Shown here one piece after another: positions 16,565 to 24,847 of a stretch of 64,000 nucleotides of DNA. Under the pieces are notes generated by a model. It ran no database searches and was not told the DNA's origin. It saw only the letters and a program-made list of their open reading frames with translations. A program made the position numbers and the translations under genes. Positions within the stretch are counted from its first letter, which is position 1, and each line of letters starts with the position of its first letter. The DNA is from Roseiarcus sp963809245 (GTDB lineage Bacteria > Pseudomonadota > Alphaproteobacteria > Rhizobiales > Beijerinckiaceae), in the NCBI GenBank assembly GCA_963809245.1, contig CAWEIU010000003.1, forward strand, positions 372,001 to 436,000. The letters run 5' to 3'.

Positions 16565-18061
16565 ATGACGCCGCCTCGCCTCGAACTGACCAATGTCTCC
16601 AAGGCGTTTGGCGGCGTCCAGGCGCTGCGGGGGGTCGACTTCTCGCTCGAGCCGGGTTCGATCCACGGCATCGCCGGCGAGAACGGCGCGGGCAAGAGCA
16701 CGCTGATGAAGATCATCGCCGGCGTTCACGCCGGCGATGCCGGCGAGATGCGGATCGACGGGCGCGCTGTGCATTTCCGCTCGACGCGCGATGCGCGGGC
16801 GGCCGGGGTCGGCATGGTGCACCAGGAGCTGAGCGTCGCCCCCGATCTCTCGGTGGCCGAGAACGTCTTTCTCGGCTCGCAGCCGCTGAGCCGCTTGGGC
16901 CTGGTCGCGTGGCGGCGCATGGCGCGCGAGGCGGCGGCGCAGCTCGAAAACCTCGGCCTGACGATCGACCCGACGGCGCGCCTCGGCGACTTCCCAATCG
17001 GCGTGCAGCAGCTTGTCGAGCTGGCGCGCGTTCTGTTCTCGGGCGCGCGCATCGTCATTCTCGACGAGCCGACTTCGGCGCTGTCGCCGCCCGAGATCGC
17101 GCGGTTGTTCGACGTGCTGCGGCGGGTGCGCGACAGCGGCCGCAGCCTCGTCTTCATCTCGCACTTTCTCGACGACATTCTCGCGATCTCCGACGAAGTG
17201 TCAGTGTTCCGCAACGGCTCGCGCGTCGCCGCCGCCAAGGTCGGGCCCGGGATCGACAAGAGCTGGATCATCGAACGGATGATCGGCGCTGGCCGCGAGG
17301 AGCTCGAAGAAAGCTATCTCCACGACATTGCGCTCAAGAGCCGCGCTGACGCGCCGGCCGTGCTCGAGGCGCACGGACTGACGCTCGAGCCCTTCTATCG
17401 CGACGTCTCGCTCGTCGCGCGCGGCGGCGAAGTCCTCGGCGTCTACGGCTTCATGGGGTGCGGGCAGATCGAACTCGCGCGCACCCTTTTCGGCAAGCTC
17501 AGGCCTTCGAGCGGCGTGCTCAAGATGAGCGGCGAGGTCGTCCGGCTCGCCAACACCACCGCTGGAAGAAACGCCGGCGTCGGCTATGTCGCGGAAAGCC
17601 GGCGCGCCATGCTGTTCCGGGAGGAGCCGATCTATCGCAACGTGTCGATCGCCTTCCTTGAATGGATTTCGCGCTGGCTGCTGCGGCCGGCGGCCGAGCG
17701 GTCCGAGGCGGCGGCGCAGACCGAGCGGCTCGGCGTGCGGCCCGCCGGCGTTGAAGCGAAGCTCGGCGCGCTCTCCGGCGGCAATCAGCAGAAGGTGGCG
17801 GTGGCGAAATGGCTCACCCGGCCGCCCAAGGCGCTGGTGCTGGTCGAGCCGACGCGCGGCATGGACGTCGGCGCAAAGGAGGACGTGGTGCGGATCGTGC
17901 GCTCGCTGGCGGCCGATGGCATGGCGGTGATCGTGCTTTCGACCGAGCCGGAGACCGTGCTGGCGATGGCCGATCGCGTCCTTGTCATGCGCAAGGGGAC
18001 GCTCGCGGGAGAATTCGCCGACTGCGCGATCAGCAAGGACCGCCTCTTAGCGGCGGCGTGA
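16565..18061 (+). CDS. Sugar-type ABC transporter ATP-binding protein (double ATPase)
   Basis: A 498-residue RbsA/XylG-like protein with two ABC domains. Domain 1 has an intact Walker A (GENGAGKSTLMKI) and Walker B (IVILDEPTSAL), but its signature is the variant PIGVQQLVELAR. Domain 2 has the degenerate Walker A of this family (GFMGCGQIELAR) with a canonical signature (LSGGNQQKVAVAKWL) and VLVEPTRGMDVG. This asymmetry is normal for carbohydrate-class 2 importers. ATG at 16565 starts 11 bp after the binding-protein stop. The permease begins 11 bp downstream. Confidence 0.92.
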   Translation: MTPPRLELTNVSKAFGGVQALRGVDFSLEPGSIHGIAGENGAGKSTLMKIIAGVHAGDAGEMRIDGRAVHFRSTRDARAAGVGMVHQELSVAPDLSVAENVFLGSQPLSRLGLVAWRRMAREAAAQLENLGLTIDPTARLGDFPIGVQQLVELARVLFSGARIVILDEPTSALSPPEIARLFDVLRRVRDSGRSLVFISHFLDDILAISDEVSVFRNGSRVAAAKVGPGIDKSWIIERMIGAGREELEESYLHDIALKSRADAPAVLEAHGLTLEPFYRDVSLVARGGEVLGVYGFMGCGQIELARTLFGKLRPSSGVLKMSGEVVRLANTTAGRNAGVGYVAESRRAMLFREEPIYRNVSIAFLEWISRWLLRPAAERSEAAAQTERLGVRPAGVEAKLGALSGGNQQKVAVAKWLTRPPKALVLVEPTRGMDVGAKEDVVRIVRSLAADGMAVIVLSTEPETVLAMADRVLVMRKGTLAGEFADCAISKDRLLAAA

Positions 18062-18072
18062 GGAGCCAGGGA

Positions 18073-19107
18073 ATGGACGCGCATGACGCCGACGCCGTAA
18101 GCCGCCGCCCCGCGTTCGATCTCGGCCGGCTGTTGCGCGATCAGTTGCGAAATATTGCGCCTTTCGCCACGCTGCTCATCCTCGTCGCCTTCTTCACGAT
18201 CGCCTCGCCGGCCTTCGCGACGATCGGAAACCTCGAAAACATCCTGCAGCAAGTGTCGATCACCGCGATCATCGCGGTCGGCCTGACCTTCGTCATCCTC
18301 ACCGCCGAAATCGACCTCAGCGTAGGGGCGATCGCCAACGCCACCGCGATCGTCCTCACCTACTTCACCCTGCAGCCGGACTACGTGAACATCGCCAACA
18401 TCCCCCTGCCGGGCTCTGTTGCGATCATCCTCGCGATCGCCGCGTGTTTCGCGCTCGGTCTCGTGACCGCCTTCGGCGTGACGAAGATCGGCATCCCGTC
18501 CTTCATCATGACGCTGGCGATGATGCAGATCGGCGCCGGCATTTCCGCCGTGCTGGTGCGCGGCCAGATCGCTTATTCCGTTCCCCCGCTCGTGTTGACG
18601 CTGGGCGCGAAGTCGATTGCGGGCGTGCCGTGGATCATCATCGTCGCCGCGCTGCTGCTGCTCGTCGCGCATATCGTCCTGAGCTACACGCGCTTCGGGC
18701 GCTACGTGTACATGGTCGGCGGCAACCGGGAGGCGGCGGAATATTCCGGCGTCAACGTCCGCGTCATCATCGGCGCGGTGATGACGATTTCGGCGGTCTG
18801 TTCGGGGCTGGCGGGCATGTTGGGCGTCGCCTATTTCGGCAGCGCGCAGCAGAACGAGTTCGACACTTTCCTGCTCGACGCGATCGCCGCGGTGGTGGTG
18901 GGCGGCACCAGCCTGTTCGGCGGACGGGGCGGCATCGGCAATACGATCGTCGGCCTGTTCGTGCTCGGCGTGCTCAACAACGGCCTCGACTATGTGAAGA
19001 TCGACAGCTTCCTGAAGATCCTCATTCGCGGCCTCATTCTGCTCGTCGCGCTCGTCATCAACATCTACGCCGAGCGGCTGCGCGCGACGCGCGCGCTCGG
19101 GTCATAG
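18073..19107 (+). CDS. Sugar-type ABC transporter permease
   Basis: A 344-residue inner-membrane protein of the RbsC family with about eight to ten hydrophobic segments, for example ATLLILVAFFTIASPAFATI and GSVAIILAIAACFALGLVTA. The family loops GLTFVILTAEIDLSVGAIAN and GAVMTISAVCSGLAGMLGVA are clear, and the cytoplasmic coupling region is GGNREAAEYSGVNV. AGGAG lies ~8 bases before ATG 18073. The kinase gene begins 14 bp downstream. It should form the channel through which the bound sugar enters. Confidence 0.92.
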   Translation: MDAHDADAVSRRPAFDLGRLLRDQLRNIAPFATLLILVAFFTIASPAFATIGNLENILQQVSITAIIAVGLTFVILTAEIDLSVGAIANATAIVLTYFTLQPDYVNIANIPLPGSVAIILAIAACFALGLVTAFGVTKIGIPSFIMTLAMMQIGAGISAVLVRGQIAYSVPPLVLTLGAKSIAGVPWIIIVAALLLLVAHIVLSYTRFGRYVYMVGGNREAAEYSGVNVRVIIGAVMTISAVCSGLAGMLGVAYFGSAQQNEFDTFLLDAIAAVVVGGTSLFGGRGGIGNTIVGLFVLGVLNNGLDYVKIDSFLKILIRGLILLVALVINIYAERLRATRALGS

Positions 19108-19121
19108 CGGCGCTCCGGGCC

Positions 19122-20414
19122 ATGCCGGCGGAGACCCTCGCGACGACCTCGCCGGCGGCCTATAGACCCTTGACCGTCGAAATCCTCGCTGATCGTCTGG
19201 GCGGGGTCGAGGTTCTGCGCCGGCGTCTCGGCGCCCCCGCTTCGTGGCGAACGCGCGAAGTCGGCGACGGCAATCTCAATCTCGTCTTCATTGTCGAGGG
19301 GCCGGCCGGCGGCGTGGTGGTGAAGCAGGCCCTGCCCTATGTCAGGCTCGTCGGCGAAAGCTGGCCGCTGCCGCTCAAGCGCTCCTTCTTCGAGTACAAC
19401 GCTTTGATTCGGCAAGGCGCGCGCGATCCCGGGCGCACGCCTGAGGTTTATCATTTCGACGAGCGGCAAGCTCTGATCGCGATGGAATATCTGACGCCGC
19501 ATGTGATCCTGCGGCGCAGCCTCGAGGCGGGCGTCGTGCATCCCGGGCTCGGCGAGACGCTCGGCCTCTTCCTCGCGCGCACCTTGTTCCGCGGCTCCGA
19601 TCTTTCGATGCCGACCGCGGAGCGCAAGGCCGACCTCGCGCTGTTCGCCGGCAACGTCGAACTCTGCGGCATCACCGAAGCGCTGGTCTTCACCGATCCC
19701 TATTTCGTCGCGCCACTCAACCGGCACACAAGCCCTCAGCTCGACGCACTCGTCGCGCAATTGCGGGCCGACGTCGATCTCAAGGTCGCGGCGCAGCATC
19801 TGAAGCTGAAGTTCTGCGCCCACGCCGAGACGCTGCTGCATGGCGATCTGCACACCGGCTCGATCATGGTTCACGGCGAGGACGCCCGCGCGATCGATCC
19901 GGAATTCGCGGTCTACGGTCCGTTCGGCTTCGATGTCGGAATGCTGATCGCCAATTTCTTCATGGCCTATTTCGCGCAAGGGGGTCATGAGCGCGAGCCG
20001 GGAGGGCGCGACGCCTATCGCGACTGGGTTCTTGGCTTGACGACCACGATCTGGACCACCTTCGCGACCGAGTTCGCCCGCCTGTGGCGGACCGAACGAA
20101 GAGGCATCCTCTATCCCGCCGCGCTTTACGAGGACCAGAATCATGGCCTCGCCGCCGAGCAGGCGTTGACCGATCTCCTGCATCGCATCTGGCAGGATGC
20201 GCTCGGCTTCGCGGGCGTCGAGATGCACCGGCGGATCCTGGGTCTCGCGCATATCGCCGAGTTCGAGCACATTTCCGATCCCGACCGTCGCGCCGGCTGC
20301 GAGGCGAAAGCGCTCCGGCTCGGCCGCCATCTCGCGGTCAACCGCGAGCACCTGCTGAGCCTCGCCGAAATCCAAACCGTGGCTCGACGGCTCGAAAGTG
20401 GGGAGCTCCTTTAG
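19122..20414 (+). CDS. mtnK: S-methyl-5-thioribose kinase
   Basis: A 430-residue protein of the methylthioribose kinase family, which phosphorylates 5-methylthioribose at C1 in methionine salvage. Family features include YRPLTVEILADRLGG, EVGDGNLNLVFIVEG (nucleotide loop), VKQALPYVRLVGESWPL, the catalytic-loop segment HGDLHTGSIMV and the metal-binding IDPEFAVYGPFGFDVG. ATG at 19122 is 14 bp after the permease. MtnK phosphorylates free methylthioribose, so coupling to a sugar importer suggests uptake from outside. No mtnA is visible in the window. The stop codon TAG lies in the first bases of a dispersed repeat. Confidence 0.9.
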   Translation: MPAETLATTSPAAYRPLTVEILADRLGGVEVLRRRLGAPASWRTREVGDGNLNLVFIVEGPAGGVVVKQALPYVRLVGESWPLPLKRSFFEYNALIRQGARDPGRTPEVYHFDERQALIAMEYLTPHVILRRSLEAGVVHPGLGETLGLFLARTLFRGSDLSMPTAERKADLALFAGNVELCGITEALVFTDPYFVAPLNRHTSPQLDALVAQLRADVDLKVAAQHLKLKFCAHAETLLHGDLHTGSIMVHGEDARAIDPEFAVYGPFGFDVGMLIANFFMAYFAQGGHEREPGGRDAYRDWVLGLTTTIWTTFATEFARLWRTERRGILYPAALYEDQNHGLAAEQALTDLLHRIWQDALGFAGVEMHRRILGLAHIAEFEHISDPDRRAGCEAKALRLGRHLAVNREHLLSLAEIQTVARRLESGELL

Positions 20415-20580
20415 GGCACGCTGTCGTCAGGTTGAACCGGACCCCGTTGTCATCGCGAGCGAAGCGCGGCGATCCAGAGATCGAGGCGTCAGCCGATCGA
20501 GGCGCCCACGGAACGACTCGCGACTTGCTGGCGAGACCTCGATCGCTGGATTGCTTCGCTCCGCTCGCAATGACGGTTCC
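20411..20580. repeat. Dispersed ~160-170-bp intergenic repeat, copy 1
   Basis: This block, starting TTAGGGCACGCTGTCG, matches 59201-59361 with scattered substitutions and a ~9-bp indel. It contains the inverted-repeat text of a REP-like family, including GGATTGCTTCGCTCCGCTCG near its right end. In both copies it begins at the stop codon of the preceding gene (mtnK here, bpt there). Confidence 0.9.
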
Positions 20581-20603
20581 ATGTAACTGCAGAACGCCCT
20601 ACC

Positions 20604-20686
20604 CGTCATTGCGAGCGTAAGCGAAGCAATCCAACAGCGCCAAGCTAGCGATGGATTGCTTCGCCGCTTTGCTCCTCGCAATGACG
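20604..20686. repeat. REP-like palindromic element
   Basis: The outer arms CGTCATTGCGAG and CTCGCAATGACG and the inner pair GAAGCAATCCA and TGGATTGCTTC form an interrupted stem-loop. The same arms occur inside the 20411 repeat and at 45657-45748. Together with copy 1 this accounts for most of the 320-bp gap between mtnK and the DUF4239 gene, in which no coding region is seen. Confidence 0.85.
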
Positions 20687-20734
20687 ACCGATGGATCGCC
20701 GCACTTCACCCGCATGACACGTCTAGGCGGACGA

Positions 20735-21499
20735 TCAGGTTCCAATCGCCGCCAGCATCTGCTCGATCGCGCCCGGCGGGACGCGGAAGAAGCCGGTGTA
20801 GGGCGCGCTGAGTTCGAGAATGAGAAAAACGGCGCTCGCCACCGCGAAGGCCCCGAAGCCGAGGGCGATGACAGTCGTCGAATTGAAGCGCGACAGGAGG
20901 CCATAGCCCATGAACAGGATCAGCGCCCAGGACACGACGATCACCACGAGCGGCCAGGAGACCGGGCTGGCGAGCTGCAGCGAGATGAGCAGGCGCGTCT
21001 GCTCGATGAGGCTCGCGTCAATGCTCGCTGCGTTCGCAAACTGTCGCTGCATCGGGGTCTGCGGCGTCAAGCCAGCGATATATTCATCCATCGCCCTGAG
21101 ATGCGGGATCACCGGAACGACCGTAAGGCCCCCTGGCCCGAGGTGGCCTGCGTTCTTGCCCCAGAACGAATCGTAGACGACTTGAAGCGTCTGCTTCATT
21201 CGCACTCGCGCCGGCGTCGTTTCAGGACCGTATTCCGCCAGCGCGAGATCGAGCTGAATTGCGCGCGAAGCAAAGGTCTCCAGCTCGGACTTCTGCGTGG
21301 AGAAGAAGACGTAGGACGAGCCGACCAACGTGCCCAGCACCAAGGCCAGCAGGAGGGAAATCAGCCCGACGATCGCGCCGATCATGTCGCGCGAGCGGTC
21401 GGAGGTATGGTGGTCGGGCAGGAGCTTCTGCAAATAGAGGCCGACGACGCCGAAGGCGAACGCGAGCGCTGCGATGCAGACGCAGATGGCAATTTCCAT
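20735..21499 (-). CDS. DUF4239-type membrane protein
   Basis: A 254-residue protein with four evident membrane segments: residues ~3-23 (CVCIAALAFAFGVVGLYLQK), ~45-65 (VGLISLLLALVLGTLVGSSY), ~185-205 (PLVVIVVSWALILFMGYGLL) and ~215-235. Between the second and third lies a ~115-residue soluble loop with RVRMKQTLQVVYDSFWG. The layout matches the DUF4239 (bestrophin-like) family, of no established function. ATG at 21499 follows GGGGGAAC. It is downstream of, and on the same strand as, the transglutaminase-like cluster, 29 bp after it. Confidence 0.72.
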   Translation of the reverse strand: MEIAICVCIAALAFAFGVVGLYLQKLLPDHHTSDRSRDMIGAIVGLISLLLALVLGTLVGSSYVFFSTQKSELETFASRAIQLDLALAEYGPETTPARVRMKQTLQVVYDSFWGKNAGHLGPGGLTVVPVIPHLRAMDEYIAGLTPQTPMQRQFANAASIDASLIEQTRLLISLQLASPVSWPLVVIVVSWALILFMGYGLLSRFNSTTVIALGFGAFAVASAVFLILELSAPYTGFFRVPPGAIEQMLAAIGT

Positions 21500-21528
21500 G
21501 TTCCCCCGCCCCGGACCTGTCGGCCGAC

Positions 21529-22353
21529 TCAGTTCTGGCTCTGACCCGCAGCTTGCTCGATGCGCACGCTTTCGTCGATCGTCTCGCCGCCGCCGCCGGA
21601 TTGCGAGACGCGAAACGGCGCCGCGCCCAACGAGTCGAAGCCGACCGCCACGCGCACATAGCGCTCGTCGGCGCATTGATTGTGGACCGCGTCGAACGCG
21701 ACCCAACCAAGCACGGGCGCCGCCGCTTCGGCCCAGGCGAACAGGCCCTGCGGCGCCGGACCCTCGCGTGGCGCGAGATAGCCGCTGGCGAAACGAGCGG
21801 GAACGCCGAGATGTCTGGCGCAGGCGATGAAGATATGCGCGAAGCCCGCGGCTCCGGCGCGCCGCAAGGCGAAAGCCTCAACCGCTCCGGCTTTCAGGTC
21901 GGCGCGCTCCTCGGCGTCGTAGGCGATCGCGTCGTGGATCGCGCCCATCAGCAGGTGGAGGCGTTCGAGCGGATCACTCGATGGGTCGACCGTATCGAGC
22001 GCGAATTCCCTCAAGGCGCCGTTCGCCTGGGCGAGCTGGCTCGTCCGCAGGAACATCGGTTCCGGCAGCGGTTCGACCGCACCGCGCACGACGCCCACCG
22101 CGTCGGTGGTCGCCACTTCGCCGACTGCGGCAACGGTGAAGCGCTCGACCGGCCGCTGATAGGAGAACGCGTGCATAATGTTGCCGAGCGAATCCTCGCT
22201 CTGGCGCAGCGAGCCGTCGACATCGACGCTGACGCGCCATCGCAGCACATATTGCGACTCGAAACTGCGCGGCGTCAGCCGCAGGTTCTGGATCACCGAA
22301 CGCGCCGGCGGCGCGTAGGCGAATGTCGTGTGATGGGAGATCCGGATCCGCAT
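21529..22353 (-). CDS. Transglutaminase-like protein, catalytically degenerate
   Basis: A 274-residue protein with the bacterial transglutaminase N-terminal domain (MRIRISHHTTFAYAPPARSV, LRLTPRSFESQ) and a transglutaminase-like core. Active relatives have G-x-C-[RQ]-D-F-A-H in the core; here the aligned stretch is RAGAAGFAHIFIACAR, so Cys and Asp are replaced. The usual S-H-A-W-x-E segment reads GLFAWAEA, so His is Phe. Only the last triad residue (FDAV) remains. It should not have protease or transglutaminase activity and may act as a binding or structural subunit. It lies 28 bp after the alpha-E gene in the conserved ATP-grasp/alpha-E/transglutaminase order. ATG 22353 is the family-typical start. 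Confidence 0.88.
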   Translation of the reverse strand: MRIRISHHTTFAYAPPARSVIQNLRLTPRSFESQYVLRWRVSVDVDGSLRQSEDSLGNIMHAFSYQRPVERFTVAAVGEVATTDAVGVVRGAVEPLPEPMFLRTSQLAQANGALREFALDTVDPSSDPLERLHLLMGAIHDAIAYDAEERADLKAGAVEAFALRRAGAAGFAHIFIACARHLGVPARFASGYLAPREGPAPQGLFAWAEAAAPVLGWVAFDAVHNQCADERYVRVAVGFDSLGAAPFRVSQSGGGGETIDESVRIEQAAGQSQN

Positions 22354-22381
22354 GGCGTCATCGCCCTGGTCGCCTAAGGCG

Positions 22382-23344
22382 TCACAAAAAGAGATATTGC
22401 TCGGAGATCGCTGCCGTGAGCTTCGCATTGTCCTCGATGAAGGTCGTGATGAACTCGTGCAGGCCGCCCTGAAAGATGTCGCTCATGCTGGCCCGCTCGA
22501 GCGAGGACAGCATCGCGCGCGCCTGGCGCTGCGCGGCGCCGCTGCGGCCATTCTCGCGCGCGAGGGAGTTGAGCGCGACGTCGATGCTCTCGTAGCAGGC
22601 GATGAGCGATCGCGGCATCGCCGCCTTGAGGATCAACAGATCCGCGATTAGCCAGGGCTTCACCCGATCCCGGTAGACCCAGTGATAGGCGGTCACCGCC
22701 GAGACCGCGCGCAAGATCGCGACCCATTGGAAATAGTCCAGCGAGCCGCCGATCTTCTCGTTCGACGGCAGCAGCAGATGATACTTCACGTCGAGCAGCC
22801 GCGCGGTGTTGTCGGCGCGCTCGACATATATCCCCAGCCGGTTGAACCAATAGGCGTCGTTGCGCAGCATGGTTCGGTAGCAGGCGCCGTCGAAGTCGAG
22901 CGAAGCCTTCTTCACATAGTCGAGGAAGCGCGTCAGCGCCTCCCGGTCGAGGCCGCGCCCGGGGCGGCGCGTCGCCTCGAAACGCTTCAGCTCCAGCCAG
23001 GCGTCGTTGATCGCCGTCCACGTCTCGACGGTGAGCGCTGTGCGGACGGCGCGGCCGTTAGCGCGCGCGTTCTCGAGGCAATTGCAGATCGATGAAGGAT
23101 TGGAGCGCTCGAAGGTGAGGTAGTCGATCGCGCTCGCCTCGTCGACCTCCTCATGGTCGGCATCGAAGCCGTCGAACGCTCCCGCCGCGTTGAGCGCACC
23201 GGCCCATTCGACTGCCGGGTCTTCAACCCCGCTGCGCGGCAGATATTCGAGCCGTAGCGTCGCCTCGATCATGCGGGCGGTGAAATCGGCCCGCTCCATC
23301 GAGCGCGCCAGCCAGAAGAGGTTGTCGGCGGTGCGAGCGAGCAT
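22382..23344 (-). CDS. Alpha-E domain protein
   Basis: A 320-residue all-helical protein of the alpha-E family, recognised by its start MLARTADNLFWLARSMERAD, the NARANGRAVRTALTVETWTA segment and RNDAYWFNRLGIYVERADNT. The family is found almost only next to circularly permuted ATP-grasp and transglutaminase-like genes, and comparative work has proposed a shared peptide-synthesis or modification pathway. Its enzymatic role is unproven. It starts 3 bp after the ATP-grasp gene, so the two are co-translated. Confidence 0.9.
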   Translation of the reverse strand: MLARTADNLFWLARSMERADFTARMIEATLRLEYLPRSGVEDPAVEWAGALNAAGAFDGFDADHEEVDEASAIDYLTFERSNPSSICNCLENARANGRAVRTALTVETWTAINDAWLELKRFEATRRPGRGLDREALTRFLDYVKKASLDFDGACYRTMLRNDAYWFNRLGIYVERADNTARLLDVKYHLLLPSNEKIGGSLDYFQWVAILRAVSAVTAYHWVYRDRVKPWLIADLLILKAAMPRSLIACYESIDVALNSLARENGRSGAAQRQARAMLSSLERASMSDIFQGGLHEFITTFIEDNAKLTAAISEQYLFL

Positions 23345-23347
23345 GGC

Positions 23348-24793
23348 TCAACCCTCCCCTCCGCCCAGGTCGTCGTCGACGACCCAGGTGTCTTTGGTGC
23401 CGCCCCCCTGACTGGAGTTGACGACCAGCGAGCCTTTTGTGAGGGCGACGCGGGTGAGACCGCCGGGCACGATGCGCACGCCGTTCGTCCCCGAGAGCAC
23501 GAACGGCCTCAGATCGACGTGCCGCGGCGAGAGGCCGCTCTCGAAGGACGCCGGACAGGTGGACAGCGCCAGCGTCGGCTGAGCGATGTAGTTGGCGGGA
23601 TCGGCCATCAGCTTGCCGGCGAAGAATTCGCGCTGCGCGGCGCTGGCGTGCGGCCCGACCAGCATGCCGTAGCCGCCGGAGCCGTTGACCTCCTTGACCA
23701 CGAGCTGATCGAGCCGCTCCAGCACGAATTGCAGCATCTCCGGCTCGCGGCAGCGGTAGGTCGGAACATTCTGCAGCAACGGCTCCTCGGAGAGATAGAA
23801 GCGGATGAGGTCAGGCAAATAGCTGTAGAGCGCCTTGTCGTCGCAGACGCCGGTTCCGACTGCATTCGCGATGGTCACATTGCCCGCCAAATAGGCGCCG
23901 AGCAGGCCCGGCACGCCGAGCAGCGATTCCGGATTGAAGGCGAGCGGATCGAGGAATTCGTCGTCGACGCGGCGATAGATCACGTCGACCCGCTTCGGGC
24001 CCAGCGTCGTGCGCATGAAGACGACGTCCTCGTCGACGAAAAGATCCGTGCCCTCGACCAGTTCGACGCCCAGCTTGTCGGCCAGGAAGGAGTGTTCGTA
24101 GTAGGCGGAGTTGTACGGCCCCGGCGTCAGCAGAACGATGGTGGCGTCGCTGGCGCTGGGCCGCGGCGTCACCGATCTGAGGCAGGCCAGCAACTCGTCG
24201 GGATAGTCGTCGACCGGGGCGACGCGGTGCCGCGCGAAGAGATCGGGCATCAAGCGCATCGTCACTTCACGGTTTTCGAGCATGTAGGAGACGCCCGAGG
24301 GCGTCCGCGCGTTGTCCTCCAGCACGTAGAAATCGTTCTCGCCGACGCGAACGACGTCGATGCCGGCGATTTGCACCCAGATGTCGTGCGGCGCCCGGTG
24401 CCCGATCATTTCCGGGCGATAGTGCGGATTGCGCAGGATCAACTCGGGGGGAACGATTGCCTCGCGCAGAATCGCGCGCGCGCCGTAGACGTCCTTGAGG
24501 AAAAGGTTGAGCGCGTTGACGCGCTGGGTGAGGCCCGCCTCGAGACGCGTCCACTCGGCGCGCGAGATGACGCGCGGCACGATGTCGAACGGGATCAGAC
24601 GCTCCGCGGCGTCCTTGTCGCCATAGACGCCGAACGTGATGCCGATGCGCCGGAACATATATTCGGCCTGCGCGCGGCGGGAGGCGAGCACGTCGGCCGG
24701 AGTTTCCTCGAGCCAGCGCGCGATCTTGCGGTAAATCGGCCGAATGCGCTCGGCGCCGAGGCCCATTTCATCGAAAGAGCCGACCGCCCCCAT
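23348..24793 (-). CDS. Circularly permuted type 2 ATP-grasp protein
   Basis: A 481-residue enzyme of the type 2 circularly permuted ATP-grasp family, expected to form an amide-type bond using ATP. Visible family segments are LNLFLKDVYGARAILREAIVP, FYVLEDNARTPSGVSYMLENR, VVKEVNGSGGYGMLVGPHA and SGTNGVRIVPGGLTRVAL. Lys and Glu/Asn residues in these blocks form the nucleotide and metal site. ATG at 24793 is preferred to an upstream GTG at 24826 because GAGAGAGGG lies just before it. It heads the alpha-E/transglutaminase-like cluster. The reaction product is not known. Confidence 0.9.
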   Translation of the reverse strand: MGAVGSFDEMGLGAERIRPIYRKIARWLEETPADVLASRRAQAEYMFRRIGITFGVYGDKDAAERLIPFDIVPRVISRAEWTRLEAGLTQRVNALNLFLKDVYGARAILREAIVPPELILRNPHYRPEMIGHRAPHDIWVQIAGIDVVRVGENDFYVLEDNARTPSGVSYMLENREVTMRLMPDLFARHRVAPVDDYPDELLACLRSVTPRPSASDATIVLLTPGPYNSAYYEHSFLADKLGVELVEGTDLFVDEDVVFMRTTLGPKRVDVIYRRVDDEFLDPLAFNPESLLGVPGLLGAYLAGNVTIANAVGTGVCDDKALYSYLPDLIRFYLSEEPLLQNVPTYRCREPEMLQFVLERLDQLVVKEVNGSGGYGMLVGPHASAAQREFFAGKLMADPANYIAQPTLALSTCPASFESGLSPRHVDLRPFVLSGTNGVRIVPGGLTRVALTKGSLVVNSSQGGGTKDTWVVDDDLGGGEG

Positions 24794-24847
24794 TTGACCC
24801 TCTCTCTCCCCGTGACCCTTAACCACGGGGAAGCAATGTTCATGCCG

